Under the pieces are notes generated by a model. That model worked only from the letters and a program-made list of their open reading frames with translations, was not told the origin of the DNA and did no database searches. From positions 2,694,929 through 2,758,928 of the forward strand of contig CP042469.1 in the NCBI GenBank assembly GCA_015243575.1: a stretch of DNA of 64,000 nucleotides, given 5' to 3'. Positions 52,000 through 61,267 of this stretch are shown here, piece after piece; position 1 is the stretch's first letter; every line of letters starts with the position of its first letter. Source of the stretch: Clostridiales bacterium (GTDB lineage Bacteria > Bacillota > Clostridia > Peptostreptococcales > Anaerovoracaceae). Made by a program: the position numbers and the translations under genes.

Positions 52000-54900
52000 T
52001 TAGTACTTATCGTGTTCATCATCTCCAAGGAGGATTCTTGGCTTAGCACCCATCGGCTTCTCCTGCGCTGCAGGAGCAGCTCCGGCCAAAAGTGCTGCAT
52101 CAGCACCGGGTAAAGCCTTGGTGCCCTTATTCACCTTGAACCTTCCCACCATTTCTTTCAACAGTTCTGCCTGTCCGGAAAGTTCTTCACTGGCTGCGGC
52201 GCTTTGCTCTGCAGTTGCTGAGTTATTCTGAGTTACCTGGGACACCTGCTCGATTCCCTTGTTGATCTGAGCGATTCCCGTCGCTTGCTCGTTGGATGCT
52301 TCTGCAATATTCCCTACCAGGCTGGCGGACTTTTCGATTCCTTCTACGATTTCCACCAGTGCTGCGGCTGTTTCGTTGGCAATCTTCGTTCCTGTCTGGA
52401 CCTTGCCGATGGAGCCTTCGATGAGTTCTGTCGTCTCTCTGGCTGCGGCTGCGCTTCTTGCCGCAAGATTTCGTACCTCTTCTGCTACTACAGCAAAGCC
52501 TTTTCCGTGCTGGCCTGCTCTGGCTGCCTCTACCGCCGCATTCAGCGCCAGAATGTTGGTCTGGAACGCGATGTCGTCTATAACCTTGATGATCTTTGAG
52601 ATATTGGCTGAGGAATCATTGATCTCTACCATGGAGTTCAGCATCTCCTTCATCTGGTCATTGCCTTTTTCTGCGTTATCTCTGGCATCTGCCGCAAGTT
52701 CACTGGCCTGGTTTGCATTCAGCGCGTTCTGCTTCGTCTGGTTTGCGATTTCCGCGATAGACGCTGTCAGTTCCTGAATGGAGCTTGCCTGCTCTGTGGA
52801 GCCCTGGGAAAGCGCCTGGCTTCCGTCGGACACCTGCCTTGATCCTGCAGCCACCTGTTCCGCCGCTTCGCTGATATCTCCCATCACCTGTCCGAGGGAC
52901 ATGAGGATATTGTTTAAGGAATCCTTGATGGCGATAAAATCGCCTCTGTAGTCTGCAGTAATGGCCTGGTTCAGATTTCCGCCGCTGATCTCCGAAAGAA
53001 CGTGAGCGATCTCGCTGACGTAGCTTCTCATATTGTCAATGGTTTCATTCAGTGCATTCTTTAGCGCCGCATGATCGCCTTGGTAGTCGCCCTCCACTCT
53101 GAGCTGCAGATTGCCTTTGGCCATTTCCTGAAGAACCTCGGAGGCTTCACTGACCGGAGCCATGACGGCATCCAATGTTTCATTAATGCCTCGGATAACA
53201 TTTGCATATTCTCCGTCAAACCGCCCGGCATCACCTCTCTTGGAGACCTTCCCTTCAACAGCAGCTTCTGAAAGCATTCTTGTCTCATCCACCAGACTCT
53301 TGATATTCTCGATCATCGCAATGATCGACGGGATCAGCCTGTCGTTATCGCTTAAGCTTCCCAAATTCTTGAGCATTCCCAAATCGCTCAGTTTTCCCTT
53401 TGAGACGTTATTTACGATGATGATGGTTGAATTAATGCTTTCGCAAACCTTGTTGACGGAGTCAGCAAGCTGACTGAAGATTCCCTGATACTGACCTTCC
53501 ACCATACTGTTGAAATCATTGACAGACATCTTCTCCAAAACAGCACTGCCTTCTACAAGCCCGCCAAGACCGTCAATACAGGAATTGATACTGTTCTTGA
53601 TTTCGTTAAAGTCACCCTTGTATTCTTCTGTAATCCGCTCTGGGATTTCACCCATTCCGATCTGCTCTATGTATCCTGCCGCTACGCCAAGTGGTGTAAT
53701 GAGTGCATCCAACGAATCGTTGAATCCTCCCACAATCTTTGCAAATCCACCCTTGAGCTTACTCAGATCGGCTCTGTAGGTCAGATCCCCTTCATTTGCC
53801 GCCTCTGCCAGACTCAGGGATTCATGCTGCAGCGTATAAAGAGATTCTCTTACCAGCAGCAAATTGCCGATGAGCACACCATAGGTTCCGGGATAATGAT
53901 TTTCCAGCTCCTCCATATCTTCTCCATTGGCCATCAGATCGATATATTCCAGCGCAATGCTGAGAGGTTCCATAATAGCATCGAGGGTACTGTTAAAGCC
54001 CGCGATAATTTCCCTGTATCCTCCGCTGAACCGATCGGTGTCGCCCCTGTATTCCAGATTGCCTTCTACCGCCGCTGCAGTCAGTTTTTCCGCTTCATCT
54101 ACCAACTCTTTCAAAGTATTTGTAACTTCAACAAGACTGATGCCCAAAACGTCCTTTTCCGATCGAGGTTTGATTTCTGCGGAAAGATTGCCCTTTGCAA
54201 TCTCCTTTGCAATATTTGCCTGTTCCCTGAGGTGCTCAGCGATTTCTACAAAGCCCCTGCCTATCAAACCAATTTCATCATTACGATGAAGGGATCTTTC
54301 ATCAATCTGAATATCCGTATCACCCAGCATCAATAACTTGGATTTTTCAGCGATCCGCCTGAGAGGTCTTGCAATGGCCTTGTTAATAATCATATAAAAC
54401 AAGATGATAAACAGAACACTAGTAATCAGAATCATCCCAGCCATAATCGGGATTTGAGCATGTATCTTAGCATTCTGTTCGTTCATCGGAAGGTCTGTAC
54501 CTACCAATCCAACGATTTTACCGGAAGAATTGTAGATGGGAGCAAAGCCTGTAATGGAAATTCCAAAAGGAGGACCATAGTCCTGCGGCTCCGTATATCT
54601 ACCTTTTCCATCCTGCAGCACAAGGCCCGGGTCTTCCGTATAGATATTCTTCGGGTCCGTATAACCGAGATAGCCCCATTCCTTCTGATCCTCCCCGTCC
54701 AGATAACCGGAAACAATCAATTTATAATTGTCCCCATCATCAACGAAAGAGTATACATAGCTTGCGCCATTTCTCTTTTTGGCTTCGCTCATCATGGTCT
54801 TAATCTGTTCGAAGTAATCATCGGTCTGTCCTGTCGTGCTGTACGCGACAAGCTTATCACCATCGATTCCCCCTGCCAGTGACTCAGCTACAGCCAGGGC

Positions 54901-55038
54901 TTTTTCTCCCGTGAGCGTCAAGGCATTTTCTCGATAACTGATAAAACTGAAAATGCCAATCGCTAAAGTACTAATCACGATTGCTATGATCAAAATAAGT
55001 GACAGTTTTCTTCCTATGGACCCTGTTATCATACTCAT
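52000..55038 (-). CDS. methyl-accepting chemotaxis protein with HAMP-like repeat array
   Basis: A 1012-residue transmembrane chemoreceptor. One helix at residues 13-33, an extracytoplasmic sensor domain to about 195, a second helix (about 198-220), then an unusually long array of HAMP-like modules to about 690. Three recurring units share [24 protein letters not shown], alternating with units like [17 protein letters not shown]. The signalling domain (about 700-970) has the conserved hairpin [20 protein letters not shown]. The C-terminal tail is Ala-rich and has no NWETF-type pentapeptide. A CheR-like gene is immediately downstream in orientation context (upstream on the strand). Confidence 0.92.
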   Translation of the reverse strand: MSMITGSIGRKLSLILIIAIVISTLAIGIFSFISYRENALTLTGEKALAVAESLAGGIDGDKLVAYSTTGQTDDYFEQIKTMMSEAKKRNGASYVYSFVDDGDNYKLIVSGYLDGEDQKEWGYLGYTDPKNIYTEDPGLVLQDGKGRYTEPQDYGPPFGISITGFAPIYNSSGKIVGLVGTDLPMNEQNAKIHAQIPIMAGMILITSVLFIILFYMIINKAIARPLRRIAEKSKLLMLGDTDIQIDERSLHRNDEIGLIGRGFVEIAEHLREQANIAKEIAKGNLSAEIKPRSEKDVLGISLVEVTNTLKELVDEAEKLTAAAVEGNLEYRGDTDRFSGGYREIIAGFNSTLDAIMEPLSIALEYIDLMANGEDMEELENHYPGTYGVLIGNLLLVRESLYTLQHESLSLAEAANEGDLTYRADLSKLKGGFAKIVGGFNDSLDALITPLGVAAGYIEQIGMGEIPERITEEYKGDFNEIKNSINSCIDGLGGLVEGSAVLEKMSVNDFNSMVEGQYQGIFSQLADSVNKVCESINSTIIIVNNVSKGKLSDLGMLKNLGSLSDNDRLIPSIIAMIENIKSLVDETRMLSEAAVEGKVSKRGDAGRFDGEYANVIRGINETLDAVMAPVSEASEVLQEMAKGNLQLRVEGDYQGDHAALKNALNETIDNMRSYVSEIAHVLSEISGGNLNQAITADYRGDFIAIKDSLNNILMSLGQVMGDISEAAEQVAAGSRQVSDGSQALSQGSTEQASSIQELTASIAEIANQTKQNALNANQASELAADARDNAEKGNDQMKEMLNSMVEINDSSANISKIIKVIDDIAFQTNILALNAAVEAARAGQHGKGFAVVAEEVRNLAARSAAAARETTELIEGSIGKVQTGTKIANETAAALVEIVEGIEKSASLVGNIAEASNEQATGIAQINKGIEQVSQVTQNNSATAEQSAAASEELSGQAELLKEMVGRFKVNKGTKALPGADAALLAGAAPAAQEKPMGAKPRILLGDDEHDKY

Positions 55039-55172
55039 TTGTAATCCTCCTTTATATGTCTTATTATGAATATCGTCTTTACCTCTGAAAACTTAATCTT
55101 TATAGGCTGGTAATTGTTTCATTATCGTTAGAATTTACATCATCTTTACATGGATTTAACATGGAAATAATC

Positions 55173-55775
55173 CTACTTTTTTCTGTATAACTGCGCATTG
55201 GAAAGAAGCGGTTCAAATTTGCCTTTCAGCTCCTGTGGCAGCTTCTGCGTCTGTTCCATCACTAGAAATCCTCCTTCCGCAAGGGCTTCATAAAACATCT
55301 CCAGCACTAAAATACGCTGCTCCTCTGTAAAATGAAGAAGAACGTTCTTGCACACCACAAGTCCGAAGTCTTTCCCTGGAGGCGAAAGAGAGAGCAGATC
55401 ATGTTTGTGAAAGCTGACGGATCGCTTGATTTCATCCTTCAATTGATATCTTCCTGAAGTTTGGTCCGCTACGAAATATCGTTCAAAGATTTCTTTTGGA
55501 ATTCGCTGGACTTGATCTTTCAGATACGAGCCCTCTTTAATAATCCCTGAGAAGAGATTGCTTTCATCAATATCTGTAGCCAGAATTCTTACATTTCGAA
55601 AAAGCATGTGTCCCATGCTCTCATTCAGAATCATGGATAAAGAGTATGGTTCTTGTCCGGAAGCGCAGCCTGCATCCCAAATATCGATGTATCGTTTTGT
55701 TTTTAGATAAGGCAGCGCATAATCTCTAACCACATTCAGAGTCTGAAGATCTCGAAAAAAATATGTAAAAGCCAT
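55173..55775 (-). CDS. cheR: CheR-type SAM-dependent methyltransferase, catalytic domain only
   Basis: A 200-residue protein covering the CheR methyltransferase domain, which methylates glutamates of chemoreceptors. The SAM site reads WDAGCASGQEPYSL, followed by ILATDIDESNL and LVVCKNVLLHF. The N-terminal helical domain of classical CheR (about 70 residues) is missing: ATG 55775 has GGGAGG upstream and the preceding codons look non-coding. It lies just before the chemoreceptor gene on the same strand (134 bp), so the pair is probably functional together. Such minimal CheR proteins occur in several anaerobes. Confidence 0.85.
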   Translation of the reverse strand: MAFTYFFRDLQTLNVVRDYALPYLKTKRYIDIWDAGCASGQEPYSLSMILNESMGHMLFRNVRILATDIDESNLFSGIIKEGSYLKDQVQRIPKEIFERYFVADQTSGRYQLKDEIKRSVSFHKHDLLSLSPPGKDFGLVVCKNVLLHFTEEQRILVLEMFYEALAEGGFLVMEQTQKLPQELKGKFEPLLSNAQLYRKK

Positions 55776-56021
55776 GGGAACGGTTCCTCCCTTTTTCAGT
55801 ATTTCAATTATACAATATATCCTCGAATAAAAGGGATATTTATCGGAAAAATACATTTTCAGGCAGAAATTTATCGATTCCTCAGAGTTGAAAGCAGGCC
55901 GCGCGCAGAAGATACTTCTCATAAGACAGCTCGTCTTTAATATATTTGTTAGTAGGCATCGGTTATAAGCAGCAGTGCAGCTGAAGGAAAGAGACCGGCG
56001 CGCCATAGGAGGAATAATACA

Positions 56022-57698
56022 ATGGACAATCAATATCCTTACCGAAATCCTACCAACGAACAGAGAAAACAGCTGCTTTTGGATTCCCTGACCATTGCAG
56101 GAAGGCAGGATGACTACGAAAACATACGAAAGCTTCTGAGTCCGCCGCCTGAAATCACAAATTTCGTGGCTCCAAAAGCCCTGAGCAACGTGCGGATTGG
56201 AATTATCGGCGCAGGACTTTCCGGCCTTGCGGCAGCATATGAGCTGAGGAAGCTGGGGGCATCAATAACTGTTTTTGATGCACAGAAAGAACGGGTTGGA
56301 GGAAGAGTATATACTCACTATTTTGATCGTTCCGGCGATTATTATGGAGAACTTGGAGCAGCCAGAATACCCGTATCCCACGAAACAGCATGGCACTATA
56401 TCAATTTATTTGGGTTGAATACAGAAGCGTTAACCTCGCCGGACGCCAATAACTTTCTCTACGCACACAACATTCGTATCCGCAGAGAGGCTGATGGGAA
56501 AAATGTCACAAGATATCTCTATCCCTTTTACGATCTTTCCGAGAATGAAAGAAACACACCTTGGAATCAGCTCAGAAACTTTGCTCTAAGCACCATGCTC
56601 TACAGCCTCTCACCAGATGAGCGCACAGATATTCTGAAAATACAGCCAGAGTATTCTCAGCGCTATGCAGCCATCTCGCGCCTGAGCACCCGTCAAATAT
56701 TCGAAATGCTGGAGCTCAGTCAAGGGGCTATCGAACTGATTACTGCAGTGGAGCCTTTCACCGAACCGTTTTTGAACATGAGCCATGACGAGATCATGAA
56801 CACCGAATATTCACTGGACTTTCTAAACACGTATCGCATTGCCGGCGGAGCAATGCACCTTCCCATGTGCTTTTTCGACTCTCTCATGAGCAGCGATCCT
56901 AAGGAAATTAAATTCCCCACCTATTTTCTGGGAAAAGTGGAACTGAAGTCCCGCAGTAAAATCACCGGGATCTATATGGCTCCTGAAAACGAAGGGGTCT
57001 TCCTGCGCTGCAGCAGCGAGAAAAAACCAGATTATCTGGAGCAGTTTGATTATGTCATCTGCGCGATTCCATTCTCAACACTCCGGGAAGTTGATATCAA
57101 ACCGTTTTTCCAAAATCAGAAAATGCAGGCGATCAAAGAGTATCATTACATGGATGGACAGAAATCGCTGTTTCTATGCAAGAAGCGTTTCTGGGAAGAA
57201 AACAGGGACTACGGAAGAATGAACGGTGGGATTTCTGTTACGGATCTTCCGATTCAAACCATACTCTATCCGCCTGATCATATCAATTGTAATAATCCGC
57301 AGGATTGTTCACCCGACTTACCTGGTGTTCTTACACCAAGCTATAATCTGGGGCAGGATTCGATTCGTCAGACCAATCAACCGGAAGCACTTCGGCTGCA
57401 GATGATCAAGCGAAACGTGGAGGAAGTCCACGGCTTACCAGATGGATATCTGGATTCTTTGGTTGAAAACCAATTCACTGTTATTTGGAGTGGGGATGAT
57501 TGGGCAAGAGGAGCTTTTGCCGCAGGCTATCCCGGGCAAAAACTGAGATTTCTGTATCCCATGGCACAGCCCGAATTTGAGCAGCGAGTCTTCTTTGCCG
57601 GGGAGCATGTATCCACCAAGCAGGGCTGGATTCAGGGTGCCCTCTATTCCGGTAAGGACGCTGCAAATCATCTGGCAGAAGCGGCCGTTACACGATAA
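56022..57698 (+). CDS. FAD-dependent amine oxidase family protein
   Basis: A 558-residue flavoprotein of the monoamine/L-amino-acid oxidase fold. After a 50-residue N-terminal extension comes the dinucleotide motif GIIGAGLSGLAAAYELRKLGA (split at residues 60-80), then RVGGRVYTHYF and ELGAARIP. The C-terminal FAD motif reads RVFFAGEHVSTKQGWIQGAL. ATG 56022 follows AGGAGGA. In a strict anaerobe it probably acts as a dehydrogenase or a biosynthetic desaturase rather than an oxidase. It is divergent from cheR across about 245 bases and convergent with the cation diffusion facilitator. Substrate unknown. Confidence 0.85.
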   Translation: MDNQYPYRNPTNEQRKQLLLDSLTIAGRQDDYENIRKLLSPPPEITNFVAPKALSNVRIGIIGAGLSGLAAAYELRKLGASITVFDAQKERVGGRVYTHYFDRSGDYYGELGAARIPVSHETAWHYINLFGLNTEALTSPDANNFLYAHNIRIRREADGKNVTRYLYPFYDLSENERNTPWNQLRNFALSTMLYSLSPDERTDILKIQPEYSQRYAAISRLSTRQIFEMLELSQGAIELITAVEPFTEPFLNMSHDEIMNTEYSLDFLNTYRIAGGAMHLPMCFFDSLMSSDPKEIKFPTYFLGKVELKSRSKITGIYMAPENEGVFLRCSSEKKPDYLEQFDYVICAIPFSTLREVDIKPFFQNQKMQAIKEYHYMDGQKSLFLCKKRFWEENRDYGRMNGGISVTDLPIQTILYPPDHINCNNPQDCSPDLPGVLTPSYNLGQDSIRQTNQPEALRLQMIKRNVEEVHGLPDGYLDSLVENQFTVIWSGDDWARGAFAAGYPGQKLRFLYPMAQPEFEQRVFFAGEHVSTKQGWIQGALYSGKDAANHLAEAAVTR

Positions 57699-57699
57699 G

Positions 57700-57850
57700 A
57701 ATCCCTTTGTCTCGGGATTCAAAGGGATTCGGATTCGAAGATCAAGATTCCGGATCCATAATCTGGGTTTCCTGATTCGAGGTTCACGATTTGGAATTCA
57801 CAATCTGGGATTCCTGGTCCAGAACCTGCGGTTCAAATTCAGGTATTAAT
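57700..57850. repeat. degenerate GATTC-rich repeats between convergent genes
   Basis: A stretch with many copies of GGGATTC/GGATTC-like words. It includes a hairpin GAATCCCTTTG/CAAAGGGATTC right after the amine oxidase stop and two loose 42-bp copies starting AATCTGGG (about 57758 and 57800). The right part encodes the last residues of the convergent cation transporter. Confidence 0.5.
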
Positions 57851-58734
57851 TCTACATAGAGATCCTTATATTCTTTCTTGAGCACCGTTTCAAGTTCTTT
57901 GTGTGCTTTGATGATCTGTGAGATCGAAATGGTGTCAGAGGGACTTTTGAAATAAATGCTGATCCAGAGTTTCCTGCCGGTTTTGATCACATCATAGACA
58001 GTCTGTTCAAAGCGATACGGTGCCAGTACGGTCTGGCCGATTTCTTTGATACGATCCAGGGAAGCTTCATCGGGTGCAAGAAGAAAAACATCCCGAAGTC
58101 CTGCGAGCATCGTCTTGATGGGTACGGGCAGAATTAATGCAGACAGAGTTATTGCAACGGCTTGATCCAGATATGGAGCAAACTCGTGCATCCATTCCGT
58201 TTGAATAAGCGCAGGTAACACGAAGGCCAAAGCCAATCCCATGCTGGCTACGGTATCGATAATCCATGCGTTAATTTCTGTGTGAACCATTAGCGAGTCC
58301 AGCTTCCGGTTCTTTTGAATCAAAGCGTATAAAATACCACCGCTGATTACAGCTGCGGCCAGCTCAAAGGCGGCAACCCAAGTGAACTCCACATGGTTTC
58401 CTCCTCTAAGAATAATTTGGATATTGTTCAGCACCAGACCAACGGTTACCGCTGTCAGCATAGCGCCCTTAATCGTTATGAAAATAGCCTCCACTTGAGA
58501 AAAACCGAAAGGATGCTTCTCTGTCATTGGCCGGTACAAAAGAGGGACAATTCTGATTGACACGATGACCATGATCAGATCTGCGCCGCCATAAACAGCA
58601 TCCATAAGAATCGACTGGGATCCAGTAAAGATTGCCATAATCCCTTCGGCAAAAACAAAGAAAACAGAGCCATACAGGGATATTCCAAGGGCTTTTTTTT
58701 CAATTTGTATTCTTTTTTGATCCTTTTGATTCAT
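57784..58734 (-). CDS. cation diffusion facilitator family transporter
   Basis: A 316-residue CDF-type transporter with about six membrane helices and a C-terminal cytoplasmic domain of some 90 residues. CDF landmarks are SILMDAVYGGADLIMV in helix 2 and HTEINAWIIDTVASMG in helix 5; the helix 2 site has Asp but not the usual His/Asp pair of Zn transporters, so the metal may differ (Fe or Mn). The extreme C-terminus (EPQVLDQESQIVNSKS) is encoded by repeat DNA. It lies 74 bp downstream of the microcompartment operon on the same strand and may be read through from it, but a functional link is doubtful. Confidence 0.85.
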   Translation of the reverse strand: MNQKDQKRIQIEKKALGISLYGSVFFVFAEGIMAIFTGSQSILMDAVYGGADLIMVIVSIRIVPLLYRPMTEKHPFGFSQVEAIFITIKGAMLTAVTVGLVLNNIQIILRGGNHVEFTWVAAFELAAAVISGGILYALIQKNRKLDSLMVHTEINAWIIDTVASMGLALAFVLPALIQTEWMHEFAPYLDQAVAITLSALILPVPIKTMLAGLRDVFLLAPDEASLDRIKEIGQTVLAPYRFEQTVYDVIKTGRKLWISIYFKSPSDTISISQIIKAHKELETVLKKEYKDLYVELIPEFEPQVLDQESQIVNSKS

Positions 58735-58808
58735 GAAATCACCTAATCCTATTTTTCATCTGCATGGAAAGGGATAGGATTCCCTTTTTCCATTCATTCT
58801 ATAAACTA

Positions 58809-59249
58809 TTATAATGAAGACAAATATTTTTTCAATTCTTCAATTCCACTTTTTGTATGGGAAGAAGTAATAAAATAAGGTTCCGCTACACCCATTTGCT
58901 TAAAGTTATCCGACAGAAGCCTCAGCTCATGTCTTTTTTCTTTCAGATCTGCTTTGGTAATCACACCGATTTTAGGGCAGTTGAATACCTGGGCAAAGTT
59001 TGGAGGAAAGCTGAAGATAGGCTGATCAAAGGATTGGACAAACAAGACGGCATCTGCGTCCTGAGAAGCTGATATGATATATTTGTGCATCATAGGGCTT
59101 TCAAGATATTCGCCCGGGGTATCAATGGTGTTCTTACCATAAGAAATAGCCTGGCTTTTCATCACTTCCAAATTTTCGGAATTAATGCAGTTTGCCAGGC
59201 TGGACTTCCCCACCCGGGAATTTCCGATGAGCATGATTCTTCTCTTCAT
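58809..59249 (-). CDS. pduV: EutP/PduV family microcompartment GTPase
   Basis: A 146-residue small P-loop protein of the EutP/PduV family, associated with bacterial microcompartments. The Walker A motif is GNSRVGKSS at residues 8-16, switch-type DTPGEYLE follows near residue 44, and the G4 motif TKADL near residue 99. It should be a GTPase or ATPase that links shells to cellular positioning or assembly. ATG 59249 overlaps the stop of the pduU-like gene by four bases (ATGA). Last gene of the visible microcompartment operon. Confidence 0.9.
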   Translation of the reverse strand: MKRRIMLIGNSRVGKSSLANCINSENLEVMKSQAISYGKNTIDTPGEYLESPMMHKYIISASQDADAVLFVQSFDQPIFSFPPNFAQVFNCPKIGVITKADLKEKRHELRLLSDNFKQMGVAEPYFITSSHTKSGIEELKKYLSSL

Positions 59250-59584
59250 GTCTTGGTGATAGCGCATGGGGTGAATCCCAGCATATGTTCCAGAATATTG
59301 TTGATTTCGCTCAACGCTGCAAGCACACCGGAGACATCCCCCGTTATGATTAGTGCTCCGGTAAAGCGATCCAAAAATCCGATATTCACAGGTGCTACCT
59401 TGGTGGCAATATCCGCTGCAATGATGGAGGTTTCGCTGGGTGTCAATGTCACGATTCCGATGGCTCCACATTTGGTAAGCCCCAGTCTCTGATAGATATC
59501 CTCATCCGGCGCTGCAATCATATGGGCAAGAGTCACCTGTTTTCCCGGTACAAATTCCTGTATAATTCTCTGTTTTTCAGCCAA
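59246..59584 (-). CDS. pduU: PduU/EutS family microcompartment shell protein
   Basis: A 112-residue circularly permuted BMC-H shell subunit. The N-terminal [21 protein letters not shown] is diagnostic, forming the small beta-barrel that caps the hexamer, and [14 protein letters not shown] with [17 protein letters not shown] matches PduU more closely than EutS. Together with pduV, pduT, pduS and pduL it marks a Pdu-like shell. It ends in an ATGA overlap with pduV. Confidence 0.92.
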   Translation of the reverse strand: MAEKQRIIQEFVPGKQVTLAHMIAAPDEDIYQRLGLTKCGAIGIVTLTPSETSIIAADIATKVAPVNIGFLDRFTGALIITGDVSGVLAALSEINNILEHMLGFTPCAITKT

Positions 59585-59611
59585 AGCATAACTCCTTTTT
59601 ATGTATTATTA

Positions 59612-59929
59612 TCAATTAAAATTAAGCTGCTTCCCATCTATTTTTTCACTGATGACAGCCAGCGCAACCGCCACTGCAGAGGTATCTCCAAAAAGGGCAA
59701 TCATGGTGAAATGCTGGGGGCAGATTCCCTGAATCTCCTCCACCAAAACACCGGAGGTCTTTTCGGCCACATCTCCTGCTGCGATGATGTCCGCAAGAGG
59801 GCCTTGCACCAGGCCCACCGCTTCATAATCCGCCGAAGCTGGACTTTGGGTGCGAAGTGTCCCTGAACGTCGGAATAGCATCTTAAGGGTGCTCTCTGTG
59901 GGACGTTTGATAAATTGAATCTTAAGCAA
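59612..59929 (-). CDS. BMC-domain shell protein with N-terminal extension
   Basis: A 105-residue protein. Residues 37-100 form a BMC domain (AVGLVQGPLADIIAAGDVAE through IALFGDTSAVAVAL), preceded by about 35 basic residues (LKIQFIKRPTESTLKMLFRRSG) that are not part of a standard BMC-H fold. It starts at a TTG, five bases after GAGGTGG; no ATG is available. The pore-lining segment (IQGICPQHF) contains a Cys. Role within the shell unknown; it lies between eutQ and pduU. Confidence 0.8.
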   Translation of the reverse strand: MLKIQFIKRPTESTLKMLFRRSGTLRTQSPASADYEAVGLVQGPLADIIAAGDVAEKTSGVLVEEIQGICPQHFTMIALFGDTSAVAVALAVISEKIDGKQLNFN

Positions 59930-59991
59930 AATACCACCTCACATCATGGTTCTTCCCCTTCTTCCTATGGTTCTGGGAGTTTCCATTGAGT

Positions 59992-60681
59992 CTATTTGTT
60001 CTGAGACAGCCAGTTAGCTGGATATACCACATAAAAAACCTTGCAGAAGCTGGGTGATCCAAAGACCACACTGGTTCCCTTGGGAATGTGAAATACATCG
60101 CCGGGTTTCATCGTATAGAGCCTGCCTCCGGTCTTAATGGTAAACTCACCCTCTACCACATAATCCACTTCGTCGTAGCTCAGGGTCCAGGGAAGTTCGG
60201 AGTGATCAAAGGTCATAAAGCCCGCTCCAAGGTTTCCTTCCCGTTCTGTAATCACATCCGTCATACCGATTTTTTGTCCCGCGGGAGCTTCTGAGAAAGG
60301 CTCCATTACCACCTTATCTCCTTCGATTTTCATTGCTTTGGGATTTTCACAGATTGGCTTTTTCTGATCTAGGATCACTTTCTTTATAATCTCCTTCAGC
60401 AGATCTGCATTGATGGTGCCTGCGGGATCAGTCTGTTTTGCAGTCTGAGCTGCGGTCTGAGTTACAGTCTGAGCTGCTGTCTGTTCTGCTGCCTGGGGCG
60501 CTCCCGTTCCGGTGCTGACGCCCACCACAGGATCATTTTTTCCTTCTATGTAGATTATCAGACCTTTTTCTCTGGCAAAGTCCTTGGCTGACGGGCTCAG
60601 TACGCTGTTTTCCGGCAAGCATACGGTTTTCCCGCTTGCCGAAAGTTCTCTAAGCATATTCAAAGATATGCAAGTTTTCAT
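59992..60681 (-). CDS. eutQ: EutQ-type cupin protein
   Basis: A 229-residue protein of the EutQ family, whose cupin domain (about residues 115-225: GFMTFDHSELPWTLSYDEVDYVVEGEF, split by me at its start, then GDVFHIPKGTSV) is associated with ethanolamine and choline microcompartments; an acetate-kinase-like activity has been reported for relatives. The N-terminal 60 residues form a separate small domain, and residues 62-88 are a low-complexity Ala-Gln-Thr linker (AAQTVTQTAAQTAKQT). GAGGTGAAAGG precedes the ATG. It follows pduT after 34 bp. Confidence 0.9.
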   Translation of the reverse strand: MKTCISLNMLRELSASGKTVCLPENSVLSPSAKDFAREKGLIIYIEGKNDPVVGVSTGTGAPQAAEQTAAQTVTQTAAQTAKQTDPAGTINADLLKEIIKKVILDQKKPICENPKAMKIEGDKVVMEPFSEAPAGQKIGMTDVITEREGNLGAGFMTFDHSELPWTLSYDEVDYVVEGEFTIKTGGRLYTMKPGDVFHIPKGTSVVFGSPSFCKVFYVVYPANWLSQNK

Positions 60682-60715
60682 CCTTTCACCTCAATTCATT
60701 TCATATCATATCAGA

Positions 60716-61267
60716 TCAGATCAGGTTTTCCACAACCATAGGATGGGGCCTTGGAATGACAATGCTCCGCACCAGCTGCCCCCGGTTTGCAGCAAGGCTG
60801 CTTCCTACGGCAACTGCTTCCTTTACCGCTGCAACATCACCGGACAATGCCACAAAGGCCTTGCCCCCAATTCCAAACGCCATATGCAGCCTCAGCGGCT
60901 CTACCTCTCCGGTCTTCAGCGCAAGATCCGCCGCTTCCATCAGTGCTGCTACGCTGAAGGTCTCGATGAGGCCCACTGCTTTGACGTGTTCGACGGAAGT
61001 GGTTCCTGCGATGGCAGGGATCAGTGACGAATGAATATTGGGAATGATAAAGCTGTCTACTACACATTCCGGTGCCTTATCCTCCCCTGCTGCAACGGAC
61101 TGCTGAACGGCGGACGTATCCCCCGCAACAATGCTGATATATTTGCCGGGACAGATCGTTTTGCTGACCAGCAAGGTAACATCCGCCACCTTGCACATGG
61201 CATCGGTGCTGTCGATCCCCTGAACGATACTATTGAATTCCACCATACCCACTGCGTTGATCTCCAT
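60716..61267 (-). CDS. pduT: PduT-type shell protein with tandem BMC domains
   Basis: A 183-residue trimer-forming shell protein made of two BMC domains (residues 4-85 and 96-175). The sequence LLVSKTICPGKY places a Cys near residue 38, the ligand that in PduT trimers holds a [4Fe-4S] cluster in the central pore and passes electrons across the shell. The C-terminus SIVIPRPHP is also typical. It overlaps the end of pduS, the flavin/Fe-S protein that docks to PduT. Confidence 0.93.
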   Translation of the reverse strand: MEINAVGMVEFNSIVQGIDSTDAMCKVADVTLLVSKTICPGKYISIVAGDTSAVQQSVAAGEDKAPECVVDSFIIPNIHSSLIPAIAGTTSVEHVKAVGLIETFSVAALMEAADLALKTGEVEPLRLHMAFGIGGKAFVALSGDVAAVKEAVAVGSSLAANRGQLVRSIVIPRPHPMVVENLI

